Assembly (NCBI GenBank): GCA_019022495.1
Contig: JAFEKR010000017.1
Coordinates: forward strand, 744,001-808,000
DNA length: 64,000 nt
Direction of reading: 5' to 3'
Source: Epichloe hybrida
Lineage: Eukaryota > Ascomycota > Sordariomycetes > Hypocreales > Clavicipitaceae
Shown: positions 33,089 to 44,591 of the stretch, piece by piece
Position numbering within the stretch: position 1 is the stretch's first letter
Layout of the letters: each line of letters begins with the position of its first letter
Notes under the pieces: generated by a model
What the model was told of the DNA's origin: nothing
Seen by the model: the letters and a program-made list of their open reading frames with translations, nothing else
Database searches by the model: none
Program-made: the position numbers and the translations under genes

Positions 33089-34090
33089 ATGGCCGCCAAC
33101 GCAACTGTTTACGTCAAGAACATCGCTTCGTCGACGAGCGATGCCGAAGTCAAGAACTTCTTCAGTTTTTGGTAAGTTTTTGAACCGTATGCAACAGCAA
33201 TCTTGGAATGATATTCTAACCAAGTCCTTCTCAGCGGCAAGATTGCCGAGTTCAAGGTCACCCCTGATGCAGAGGCCAAGTCCGCAGAGGTCACCTTCGA
33301 GAAGGAGACGGCCATGAAGACGGCCCTCCTGCTGAACAACACCCAGCTGGGACCCAATCACATCACTGTCGTCAGTGCAAACGGCAGCACCGATGACGAC
33401 GGCAGCCACTACACTAAGAATGATGAGCGCGACTCCGACGACATCACCCAGGAAGAGAAGCCCCGCTCCCGCATCTTGGCCGAATACCTTGCCCATGGCT
33501 ACGTTGTCGGCGATGTTGCCCTCGAGCGCGCTATTGAACTCGACAACAAGCACAACGTCTCAACCCGCTTTCTCAACACCATCCAGAACCTTGACAAGAA
33601 GTATCATGCTACCGACCGCGCCAAGGCAACTGACGAGAGCTACGGCATCATGCAGCGAGCCAATTCCTTCTTGACTGGCATTGGCTCATACTTTGAAAAG
33701 GCGAGTAACAACCCCACCGGCAAGAAGATTGCAAAGTTTTACACAGACAGCACGCGCCAGGTGCAAGACATTCACGCCGAGGCTCGACGTCTCGCCGATT
33801 TGAAAAAGGAGGAGCATGGCGGCAGCGCCTACAAGGCTGCCGGATTGGAGAGAGTCTTTGGCAAGGAACCCCCCAAGGAGACTTCTGAAAAGACATCCAC
33901 TACTGCTGCTCCCGGCTCCACTCCCAGCTCTGGCGCTGGTGTTGTGTCTGGCTCAGGAACCAGTTCTGGTGGTGTCGTTGGTGTTGGTGCTACCGCTGGT
34001 GCCGATGCTGGTGCCGGTGGCGCTCTTGGGGCTGAGAATAACGCATCTGTGTCGTCTGCGCTCAAGACAGCTGATGGGAAGGCTACTTGA
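33089..34090 (+). CDS. vip1: Vip1-like RNA-recognition-motif protein, 2 exons
   Basis: A fungal RRM protein related to fission yeast Vip1; the RNA target is not known to me. Exon 1 is 33,089-33,171, the intron 63 nt (33,172-33,234, with a TTCTAAC branch-point-like sequence), and exon 2 is 33,235-34,090; 312 residues. The N-terminal RRM spans about residues 5-75: RNP2 is VYVKNI (7-12) and the RNP1 position is the degenerate KSAEVTFE. Then a charged linker (DERDSDDITQEEKPRS), a helical middle (ILAEYLAHGYVVGDVALERA ... FLNTIQNLDKKYHATDRAKA) and an Ala/Gly/Val-rich C-terminus. The splice rebuilds FSFCGKIAEF, needed for the RRM. Convergent with the 75-residue gene, 183 bp away. Confidence 0.93.
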
Positions 34091-34273
34091 GAGTCCGCTC
34101 TCCTGGGAATGTAGGCGAGGAAGGAGGACATTACATCTGTCGTCTGGACGATGTATGCTCATTGAGTTGATCCCAAGAATATGGCAAGCTTATTATATAT
34201 GAATACAATGCAACTGCAAAGATGCTCTGGAACATGTCTGTTATGAATTAATCGGGGAGAAAAAAGCCAAAAT

Positions 34274-34574
34274 CTATTTTTGTACATGAGCCCCGACGCT
34301 ATTGCCTTCACCCTTTGTAAACTTCTTTTTCAACTCATCGTCCAATGGGCCTTTCGGATTGGATTCGAGACGCTGTCAAGGGACTTGGGTTAAAGTCTTT
34401 ATCCAGCAGAGATTAGAATCAAAAGAGCGATTGTCGTCACCATACCTCGGCATCTGACTTATTGTTCTCTTGGTTTTTGTTGCCCATCTTGGACGTGCCG
34501 AATCCGTCGCCGTCACCGGGTGTTTCGTGAAGCTGCTTGCCGCTCTGGCGCTCTGGAGGTGGAGATTCAGCCAT
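34274..34574 (-). CDS. Small conserved hydrophilic protein of 75 residues, 2 exons
   Basis: Exons 34,574-34,446 and 34,372-34,274 are joined by a 73-nt GT-AG intron (34,445-34,373, GTATGG...TTGACAG). The 75-residue product begins MAESPPPERQSGKQLHETPG, is rich in Gly, Asp, Asn and Lys, and ends KKKFTKGEGNSVGAHVQK. There is no signal peptide or membrane span. This looks like the intrinsically disordered small proteins widespread in filamentous ascomycetes; a function cannot be stated. Both exons together restore a single frame ending in TAG. The second Cop-A element starts about 425 bp upstream, so the promoter is bounded by transposon DNA. Confidence 0.75.
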
Positions 34575-34998
34575 GACGTAGATGGAGAGTATGTCGTGAA
34601 GTGAAGAAGGACACATGATTTGGGGCGGGGCGGAGGCGCTCTTTATATGCTGCGCGACATTCCCATGCCGTCATCCAGTGATCAGTGATGATGACTGGGC
34701 TGTAGGCTGTTTACATCATCCCAGGTCCCGTTTATTGCGTGCACGCACTGCGAGTGAAGAGACGACGTCAAGATGACGGCTACAAACCCACTTGTAGATG
34801 GCGCGCAGGGCCGTTCTCCTACACACATACATACATACATACTGTATAAGTGTACATATGTAATGAGACGCTTTGATCTTTTGTCCCGTTTCTCTGTCGG
34901 TGCCGCTGCGCTGGAGCCAAACGAGTTTAGTGCCCCGGTGCCCGTGTCGACAGCCGCATGTACAGTGGGTGTAGTGCCGTGTTGCACCCACAAGGGCA
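34575..34998. other. Upstream region of the 75-residue gene, up to the second transposon block
   Basis: It is not RIPped. It includes a (CATA)n run near 34,823-34,841. ORFs on both strands are not convincing. It ends at the first Cop-A copy 2 base. Confidence 0.5.
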
Positions 34999-35231
34999 TA
35001 ATTGATCCCTGCCGCACGATAGTCTCACTACTCAATTAGCTGAGACAAGAGTCCACCCCTAGCTAGTCATTTTCTATAATCTCTATAACCGCATAGTATG
35101 TTTTAGCACTATATTAGCACCTTACCTATAGTAAAGGTACTTAGGTATTTAAGCTATAGTTTACACTCTCTTATAGGGTTAGATAACTTAATAGAGGTAG
35201 TTATATTAAACCCTAGCTTTATAGTCTAATA
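34999..35231 (+). repeat. 5' LTR of Cop-A copy 2
   Basis: It aligns along its length with the 234-bp LTR of copy 1 (shared GGTACTTAG(G/T)TATTTAA, CTCTTATAGG, and the end GTCTAATA). The start is set by length and by alignment of GATCCCTGCCGCACG to AATCCCACCGCAAGCG; the exact first base is uncertain by one or two. Confidence 0.72.
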
Positions 35232-36405
35232 TAGTAGTAATTACGTGGTATTTATAATTATTATACCTTTCTTCTAAATTAGTACTCTTCTCTTTAAATA
35301 ATTAGTATATACCTAGTAAAGGAGAGGCCTAATTTATTAATATTATAATTAAGTAACCCTAGCACGCTAGGATTAATACTACTTTTACTAGTTTAATAAT
35401 AATACTATAGGATATCTTATAATAGCTAAGGAATCTTTAAAAGGTAATAAGCTAGCTATTAAGCTATAGGAACCTTACTATTAGGACTTATAGTATAAAA
35501 TAGTTAAGGTAAAAGCTATTAAAGATAGAATCTAAGTCTTTATTAATCCTAATTTAAAGATATAGCTAGACTACCCTCCTAAGCCTCTAATCCTTATAGG
35601 AAATAAAACTTTAGTAAAGAGAAAGGTAGTAAAAGCTATATAAAGTTAATTATTTATAATAAAGACCTTAGGAGTTTAAATACACTCTTATAGCACTAGA
35701 GCTATAACTAAGAGCTTACTAAAACCTAAGGAAAGCTTACCTAAAGATATTAAAGTAACTAAAGAGAGTTATTTTTAGTACCCTTAATAACCTAATAATA
35801 CTAAAGATAGCGCCTAGTTTATTATTCTTAGTGGTTATTATTAGGTCTTTAATAGTTAATTCTAGAGCCTTATAAAAGCCTTATAAGAGTATTATACGTG
35901 GTTTATAAGGACCCTTAGGCCTAAATATAAGTAAATAACCTTAAGGTATATATCTCTTTATAATAAGATTAAGGAGCTTTAAAGGAATATAATACCTTTA
36001 AGTAAGACTATTAAGTATTATACTAAAATTAATTTTAATAAGACTATTAAGCAGAATCTTATAAGAGTAAACATTAATAAATAGCTTATAAATACTTTAA
36101 TTAGTTATAAAAGATACTTCTAAGTAAACTACCCTATTACTAAGGGTAACTTGCCTATAGAAATAATTAATAACGCTATTAAGGCTTAATTCCCTGCTAT
36201 CTTAGCTTAGGTTAGCTTATTAATTTATACTACAGAGAGTAAGGGAAAGGTCCTAGATTTCTATAGTATTATAAGTAGGATTAGGTACCTAATTAAAGCC
36301 TAAGGAAGGTCTTAAGTAAAGGCTAATAACTCTTTTAGAGTAAAACTAACTCTTAATAGTAAAATAAAGGATAAAGCTAAAAAAGAGAAGGTAAAGAAAG
36401 ATAAC
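35232..36405 (+). pseudogene. RIP-degraded gag region of Cop-A copy 2
   Basis: It is colinear with 11,091-12,319 and equally broken by TAA/TAG. It ends at the ATAAC duplication. Confidence 0.8.
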
Positions 36406-36661
36406 TGTTAATTCCTTCGGATCTTCATCGGTTCAATCGTGGCCAAAGACCGGACCAATTATGGGTCCGGCGTGATGCACGCGATATGATTGGCTGTATT
36501 AATTCGCCACCCCCTTTTATGCCCTATATACGGATTTCGCTTACTTTTCTAGCATCTAGACTTTCCCTCTCTTCTCCCTCTTTCCTAGCTAGCTAACTAA
36601 CTATTATTAACTTTAATTATACGGGATTTATTACCTGCGTAGGACCTTGGTGTAACTAATA
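36406..36661 (+). repeat. 5' LTR of Cop-B copy 2
   Basis: 256 bp. The outer, left half (TGTTAATTCCTTCGGATCTT onward) is nearly free of RIP. It ends GTAACTAATA (RIPped GCAACCAACA). Confidence 0.93.
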
Positions 36662-37769
36662 CTAATTAGTGGTTAACTTTATAACTATAGATAAGCTAGG
36701 TATTATAAGAAGAGACATTTCTACAGACACCACTACTACTACCCCTTATTATGCCGTAATAGTTATTATAGTAAAGAGGTATAACTACATAAGTGTACTA
36801 AAGGAAGAGACTAGAATCCTAGTTATAGGCTTATTAGGCTTCTAAGGAATTGATTTATTAACCCTTAGGCTTAGGGATATAACTTCGTTATATCTATCTG
36901 GGATATTATTATTAATTATTGATTTTATTGTCTATTACGAGAAAACTAACTAACTAACCGAATCTATTGCTGTAAGGCATTTATTTCGAACCTAACATTA
37001 AATAACCTTAGCTAAGCTAGCTAACATATCTATAACTTCTCTATAAATATTCCCTTTATCTAACAGACCTTTAATCTCTCCCTATAAGCATTTACTACTT
37101 GTTTTTTGCCCCCTTTACTATTAGTGCTATTCGCCCTATACTTATTAGTAAGAAAGAGAGATTACCTCCTTCCCTCCTTTTCATAAAAAACAGGAAGTAG
37201 TAATTCCTATTATTCCCTTATTACTTTTCCTACTATTTTCTAGTTACTTTTAGAACTTCTAGTGCTTTTATTATCTCTATTAATTTATTCTTATCACTGC
37301 TTTTATTACTTCTACTGCTTTTTCTTCTGTTTTTCCTGTTTTTGTAATCTTCTGATTTCATTAGAGTAATAACGCTTCTAAAATGTAAAAGAAAAACCTT
37401 ATAATAGTAATAGGTAAATACAGGAGCTTAATTAGTAGTAAAAACAATAAATTAGTAACATTCCTTTTATAGTTAAAGATAGCAGAGAAATCTAGACCTT
37501 CCACAAGAGTAAAGGCTACTAGTAATAGCAAGGCTTTAACTATTACCCCTAAAAGACCCTAAGAGCATGAGTTACCCTTATGCCTTTAATAGCTTACTTA
37601 TAACTTCTCTAGTAATTAGAAAGAATCCGTTAAGCTAGATCCAGAGACTACTATATAGCTTAAGCTTAATAACTAGATTATAAGATTTATTAACCTTAGT
37701 AAGCATTAAGGTTAGAGAGATAATAACCTATAGGAATTATTCTAAGAAGACTTTAAAGGCTAGTCTAAA
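36662..37769 (+). pseudogene. Leader and 5' gag part of Cop-B copy 2
   Basis: It begins CTAATTAGTGGTTAACTT, the sequence that follows the 5' LTR in all Cop-B copies, then runs into gag fragments. It is interrupted at GATAC. Confidence 0.75.
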
Positions 37770-37774
37770 GATAC

Positions 37775-38034
37775 TGTTGGATTCACCAAGGTCCTGCGCA
37801 GGTAATAAATCCCGTATGATTGAAGTCAATGATAGTTAGATAGCTAGCTAGCTAGGAAAGAGGGAAAAGAGAGGGAAAGTCTAGATGCTAGGAAAGTGAG
37901 CGAAATCCGTATGTAGGGCATAAAAGGGGGTGGCGAATTAATGCAGCTAATTATATCGCGTGCATCACGCCAGACCTATAATTAGTCCAGTCTTTAGCTA
38001 CGATTGAACTAATAAAGATCTAAAGGAATTAACA
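37775..38034 (-). repeat. 3' LTR of Cop-B copy 3
   Basis: 260 bp, same length as its partner. It starts TGTTGGATTCACCAAGG on the outer side, unmutated, and ends GGAATTAACA on the RIPped inner side. Confidence 0.93.
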
Positions 38035-41000
38035 CTAGTAATCTCTCTTTTTCCTTTATAGCTAAAGAGCTTAAAAATGTAATAAAAATTAGATTAAAGG
38101 AAAGTATACACTAGTAAATCCCTTAATAGGAATCCGCTGCTCTGATTAGCTATTACGGTATTAGTTAATTAAATTAATTTATTAGTCCTTGCCTAAGCTC
38201 CTGTCTCCTAATATTATAAGTCTCTTTACCTATCCTTTAACATAAATCATTAATTTGTTTAAATTAATTAAAGAGGAAAGTAATAAATTTAGTAATGCTT
38301 TTGTTATTACATCCGCTAGATTATTATTGCTATTAATCCATCTAACTTCATAGATCTTATACCTTTTGTATAATTAATAAAGGGCTATAATATTAATCAT
38401 TAGTCTCTTCTCCTTTATAGTTCCTAGCTTTATAAGATATTTATATAATAAAAAAGAATTAGTATAAAGAATCATAGGAATTTAAGGTATCTTTAATTAA
38501 TCCGTGATCTAATATAGAGTTATGGAAATCGCGTAGGTAATATCTGCGCCTTAAACTATATTATATAACTCGGAGGCAAGCGCGCTACACGTAACTCTCT
38601 TGCTCTTTGTTAAGCTATACGTAATAATATTACCTTTTATAATAAAGGTATTGTTATCTTACATTATCTCGTTACTAATTATAATTACATATCTGATCTA
38701 TGAGCTTAAATCCTTGTTATTAGTAAGCGATCTATCTATAAACACGAAGAGCTTTACCTCTTTAAGAACTAAAGGAATGTATTATAGTCCGCGTTATTAA
38801 TTCTTAATCTGCTACTTAAGGCGTTTATTAAGGTATATAATATTTTCCCTAGAGGGTTCTTAGTGTTAAGCTATAATTAATAGGTCGTAGGAAGCTTCTA
38901 GTTAACACATAGTTACGATATAGCTTCCTTAGGCTTATTATTCTATGTAGTCTTACTTTGCTATTAGGGATTAAGGATTAACTTCCTTAATCTTCTAGCT
39001 CTAGCCTTTTTAGGTTAATATTAGTAAGTTATTAGTGTTCTAGGTTAAGATATAGCTGTTGAAGATAAGGGGATTCTTAGCGGTTAATTATTACTTTTCT
39101 TTAGCTATGAAATTAGCCTTCTAGAGCTCTTTCTCTTCTTTTTAGAAGAAGTTATTATTACTTAGGCCTAATATATCATTAGTTTGTATTCTAATGATGC
39201 TAAAGAGGTTCTTATTATTCAGAGCTATGATTAATAAGCAGGGATTGTAGGTTAAAGTCGTTATATTGAGGTTATCCCTGTGGTGACGGAAGTATATTGC
39301 CTACTAGTAGGTTCTGGCCTTTGTAATCCTATAAAGAGGTTTAATTAATTTAATTACAGTCCCTTCTAGAAAGAGATATGTAATTTGCTTTAGTAATTTC
39401 ATAATAATTAGCCTCGTTAGTACTATGTGCGATTAGGTGTAAGCTTATGTGATATCGCGAATCCAAAGGTAAATACCTTTTCTTTTTAATAATAAAGTAA
39501 TAGCTATAATAAGGCGTTGGCTTGCTTGTTATATTGTTAGCGATTGCGTTAGGATAAATTCCTTTCCTTTGTTATTATAGCCTTATATAATAAGATAAGA
39601 TTTCTTGTACGGCGAGTCCGTTCCTTTGCCTTTAATCTCTCTAACTATACAAGAATTGAAGATTCTATGGCCTCCGTGCTTCGCTAGGTTAAACTTAATA
39701 AATTTAAATATATTATAAGCTTGTAAAGCATTAATCTTAGCTTAATTAGACTACTTAAAGGGTTTTCCTAGGGTTATAATCCTTCCTTCTTAGTAAAGCT
39801 AAAGGGTAAGGTTCTAATTAGCCTTTTCCTTTGCTATAAGGAATACTATACTTAGTATCCCTCTGGTTATAATCTCTTAAATAAAGGCCTCCTCTTAATC
39901 TTTATTTATAAGTACGTAAAGCTAAACTAGGCTAACGTCCTTCTTAGGGCTATAGGGTCTTCTTTTCCTTACTTTTATTCCTTTAGGGTATAGTAACAAG
40001 TCTTTAACTTAATAGCTTCCTTTAGGGTGTAGTAATAAGTCTTTAACTTAATGGCTTCCCCTTAGGGCCTTTTAGGCTTTATAAGCCTCTTTATTAGACT
40101 CTCCTACACTTATAAATTACACTATAAGGGCCTTTCTTAGTCTCCCTTGCTTTCTCTTAGCTAGTGCCTGCGGCTCTTTGCCTTCTTCTATTAAAGGATC
40201 TCTTTTATTAGTAGTAGTTAGTTATATAATTACTTCTTTCTCTATGTTATTAGGCTTTATCTCTTACTACTCCGGCGTGTTATAGGGTTTTATCTCCTTT
40301 TACTCTAGTCCCTCTATATTATATAAGTCTTTATAATAGGGCTTTACTACTATAGAGTAGAACTTTACTAGGCTATAGGGTATGTTAATAGTATAGGTCT
40401 CTTTATTAGTAGTAAGTAGCTTATATAGGCTATACTAGCTACCTTTCTCTCTTTATATATATATATTAGCCTGCAGGGGTAGCTAATATATAGGCACTAT
40501 ATTAGGGCCATTTTGGGCTTTAAGGGTATTATAGACTTGCCGCAAAGCTAGGTAGTAGCGGACTTTATTAGTGGCTTTATAAATTACTTTAGTATATTAA
40601 ATAATAGAGATGCTTAGTAGTAACTTATCTATTATTTATAGGTAGCCTCTGAAAACTAGTATAGTTAGGATAATACTATTTAGGCTTATAGAGTTATTAA
40701 TTACCTTAATAGCTATTTAGAGATGTTGCTCTAGCGTGAGCTCTGTTCTAATTAAGTCTATGATAATATTATAGGCTTGGCGTAGAGGTCTGTAGTATCT
40801 CTTAACCTTTCTAATACTATTATAAGCTTTAATTAGCATCTTACTGGTTTTAATTAATATTAATTAAGCATAATACCTAAATTTAGCGGAAGCAAAGTTA
40901 TTACTAGCATTATAGATGATCTAATCTGGAGGTCTGAGATAAGTATTAATCTAATATTCGCGGATTGTATCCTAGATATCTTAAGCCTTTTACTTCTTTA

Positions 41001-44000
41001 GATTAAGGAATTAGGCTACCTAGAATAATGTTACTGAATTAATGATGTAAAGCACTAGTTAGCTATTGATTTACATGATATTAATAATAATCTTATAGTT
41101 GAATTCGTGGTTATCTTTAATTATGAACTTAAATTAACTAGGGGCCTTTCTATGTATCTAGTAATAGTAGCAGACTTTAGTTAATTCCTTAATTACCTAG
41201 CGTTTAACTTTATAACTAGCTTAGTAAAGGATCTTTATAAGCTATTGAATAGAAGGGTAACTAAGTTAATAATATAATTAATAAATATCTCCTTCTAAAA
41301 GGTGAAAGGTAACCGTTTCTTTTACCTCTAGTAACCACTAAGGATAACCCTATTATTACATAATAGGTATAGTCTTATTGCCTTAGATAAGTACGTTAGC
41401 AAGGTTATTAATCTTAACTTATATCTTATCTATATTAGTAATTAAGAAGAGAAAGGGGGTAGCTATGTTAAGGATATAGAATTTAAGCTCTCTAAGTTCT
41501 ATAAGTATATAAAGGATTTCTCTTATAACTACTAATCTAGCGCTAAATATAATAATTTAGGGTTTATAGGGGGTTACTTTTAATAAAGGTATTAATCTTA
41601 GCAAAGCCTTTACTTATACCTCCCCTATAGTTAACTTTTCTATAGTGCTAGTATTAGGTATAATCCCTTTAAAGACCTCTTTAGAATAGTGTTCTTTAGA
41701 GATATAGTAAATTAAGCCTTTATTACACTCTTATAGCTTATAAAGCTCCTACCTAAGGAATATGTATTAGAAGGCTTAATTATTAAGGGTTATAAGGATA
41801 TTAATATTAGCGGTGTTATAGTTAGTCTATAATCTGGAGTAGAAGAATTATATAATACTTAGATATACTATTAATAGTAGCTTCTTAATATTATTATTAT
41901 TATTTTTAGCTTTTATATAAGCTATAAGATATACTTCCTAATTCTTACCTAAGCCTTTATTAGGCTTATCCTTATTTTACCCTTTATAGAAGGTAAGGAA
42001 TACTTAGAATCTTTTCTCTAAAGGGGGTATATAGTATATCTTACTAGCTTACTAGTAGTCTTTCTCCTTTTAATGCTCTTTAGTAAAGTAATTAGAAGAC
42101 TAGTAACTACTCTTACTATATATAAAGTAGTGCTTAGTGCTTAGCCTAGGGCTTTATCTATAATAGCTTCCGCTACTATAGGATTATTATTTATACTAAT
42201 AATTAGTAAACATAGCCTCTAGAGGGTCTCCTTATTAGTACTAAAGGTATTAGGAGGACTTCTTATTTAATTCTATAATAGTAATTACCTTATAGAGGTC
42301 TTTAGTAAGACTTTTAAAGCTTATAAAGTATATATATTTCACTATCTAATATTTAGGCATACTAGCTATAGCGTTTAAGGCTTACTTATAGAGTTTAGTA
42401 TTTACTATCTTAGTAAGGTATAGGCCTCTATAGATTTTCTTAAGGGTTAATAATATAATCTTAAGGCACTTAAGCTTACTTTTATTAGGGTTCTTCTTAA
42501 TTATACTCTTTAGTGTTATACTACTTTACTTATAGTAATAGAATTACTAGTTACTTTTTATCTTAAAGCGCTAATAAATATAAGTAATTATCTCTTTATA
42601 GGAATAGTTATTCCTAAAGAGGTAATTAAGGTAGTATTACTTAGTATTACTTATTAATATAATAGGGAAAGCCTTCTAATAATATATTTAAGGAAGGTTA
42701 ATTCTATTACACTTATTTTTAAAGAGCGTGATCTTTAGTGTTAAGAAGTTATATAGCTTTTTACTATAGTAGTTACTATTCTTATATATTTTTATAAGCT
42801 CTAAGATTTTCTTTATAATCTAATCTTTAGAGGGGAATTACTATAAAGGCATAATTTATTATAAATAATAGTCTACTAGTTATTCTTAATAATAATTATC
42901 TAGATAGAGCTATTAATATAATAGGGATTATTATAGGGGTTCTTATAAGGGTTTAAGTAATCTCTAGGGTTAGGGAAGGTTAATTTCTAGGCTAGGTTAT
43001 TAAGGCTATTAATATTAAGGTTCTAGGGGTTTGGAAGATTATGGTCTTTCTTATAATCTTTCCTATAACTAAAGGGGTATTAATGTTTAATAAAGCACTT
43101 CCTTAAGTAATACTAGGATTAAATATCCTAGGCCTTACCTAATAAGGACGCTATAATCTTATAAAGAATTATGTAATTCTCTAATAATATCCTTAGATAC
43201 CCTTTTAAAGGTGTCTTTAGACTAGCCTTTAAAGTCTTCTTAGAATAATTCCTATAGGTTATTATCTCTCTATCCTTAATACTTACTAAGGTTAATAAAT
43301 CTTATAATTTAGTTATTAAGCTTAAGCTATATAGTAGTGTCTAGATCTAGCTTAATAGATTCTTTCTAGTTATGTAAGAATTCGTAAGTAAGCTATTAAA
43401 GGCATGAGGGTAATTTATGCCTTTAAGGTCTCTTAGGGGTAATAATTAAAGCCTTGCTATTACTAGTAGCCCTTCCTCTTATAGAAGGTCTAGATTCCTC
43501 TACTATTTTTAACTATAAAAGGAACGTTACTAATCTGTTGTTTTTGCTACTAATTAAGCTCCTGTGTTTGCCTATTGCTATTACAAGGTTTTTCTTTTGT
43601 ATTTTAGGAGCGTTATTACTTTAATAAAATCAGAAGATTGCGAAAATAGTAAAAATAGAAGAAAAAAAAATAGTAGAAGTAGTAAAAGTAGTAATAAGAA
43701 TAAATTAATAGAGATAAAGAAAGCAATAGAAGTTCTAAAAGTAACTAGAAAATAATAGGAAAAGTAATAAGGGAATAATAGGAATTACCACTTCCTATTT
43801 TTTGTAAAAAGAAGGGAAGGAGGTAATCTCTTTTTCTTGCTAATAAGTATAGGGTAAATAGCACTAATAATAAAGGGGGTAAAAAATAAGTAGTAAATGC
43901 TTGTGTAAATAGATTAAAGGTCTGTTAGATAAAGGGAATATTTATAGAGAAGTTATAGATGTGTTAGCTAGCTTAGCTAAGGTTATTTAACATTAGGTTT

Positions 44001-44326
44001 GAAATAAATGCCTTGCGGTAATAGATTCAGTTAGTTAGTTAGTTTTCTTATAATAGATAATAAAATTAATAATTAATAATAATATCCTAGATAGATATAA
44101 TGAAGTTATATCCCTAAGCCTAAGGGTTAATAGATTAATTCCTTAGAAGCCTAATAAGCCTATAACTAGGATTCTAGTCTCTTCCTTTAGCACACTTATG
44201 TAGTTATGCCTCTTTACCATAATGACTGTTATAGCATAATAAGGGGTAGTGGTAGTAGTATTTATAGAAATCCCTCTTCTTGTAATACCTAGCTTATCTA
44301 TAGTTGTGAAGTTAACCACTAATTAG
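38035..44326 (-). pseudogene. RIP-degraded gag-pol of Cop-B copy 3
   Basis: Minus-strand order is leader, gag (about 43,500 down to 42,100), integrase (about 41,000-40,400), RT (about 39,800-39,000) and RNaseH (about 38,900-38,250). It is colinear with copies 1 and 2. Stops are too frequent for any product. A tandem duplication of an about 50-bp segment (TTTAGGGYRTAGTAAYAAGT...) is visible near 39,980-40,060 and is absent from copy 1. Confidence 0.8.
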
Positions 44327-44586
44327 TATTAGATTCACCAAGGTCCTACGTAGGTAATAAATCCTGTATGATTGAAGTTAATAATAGTTAGATAGCTAGC
44401 TAGCTAGGAAAGAGGGAAAAGAGAGGGAAAGTCTAGATACTAGGAAAGTAAGCGAAATCTATATGTAAGGCATAAAAGGGGGTGGCGAATTAATACAGCC
44501 AATCATATCGCGTGCATCGCGCCGGACCCATAATTGGTCTAGTCTTTGGCCACGATTGAACCGATGAAGATCCGAAGGAATCAACA
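44327..44586 (-). repeat. 5' LTR of Cop-B copy 3
   Basis: 260 bp. The right outer side (GCGTGCATCGCGCCGGACCC...GGAATCAACA) is unmutated and the left inner side starts TATTAGATTC. Confidence 0.93.
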
Positions 44587-44591
44587 GATAC

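Larger units (their letters stand above)
37775..44586 (-). mobile_element. Copia retrotransposon Cop-B copy 3, nested in Cop-B copy 2
   Basis: It is 6.8 kb with 260-bp LTRs (37,775-38,034 and 44,327-44,586) and a perfect GATAC duplication (37,770-37,774 and 44,587-44,591). It lies on the minus strand, opposite to its host element. It is the one Cop-B copy in the window with no insertion inside, so it gives the family's full layout. It is RIPped. Confidence 0.95.
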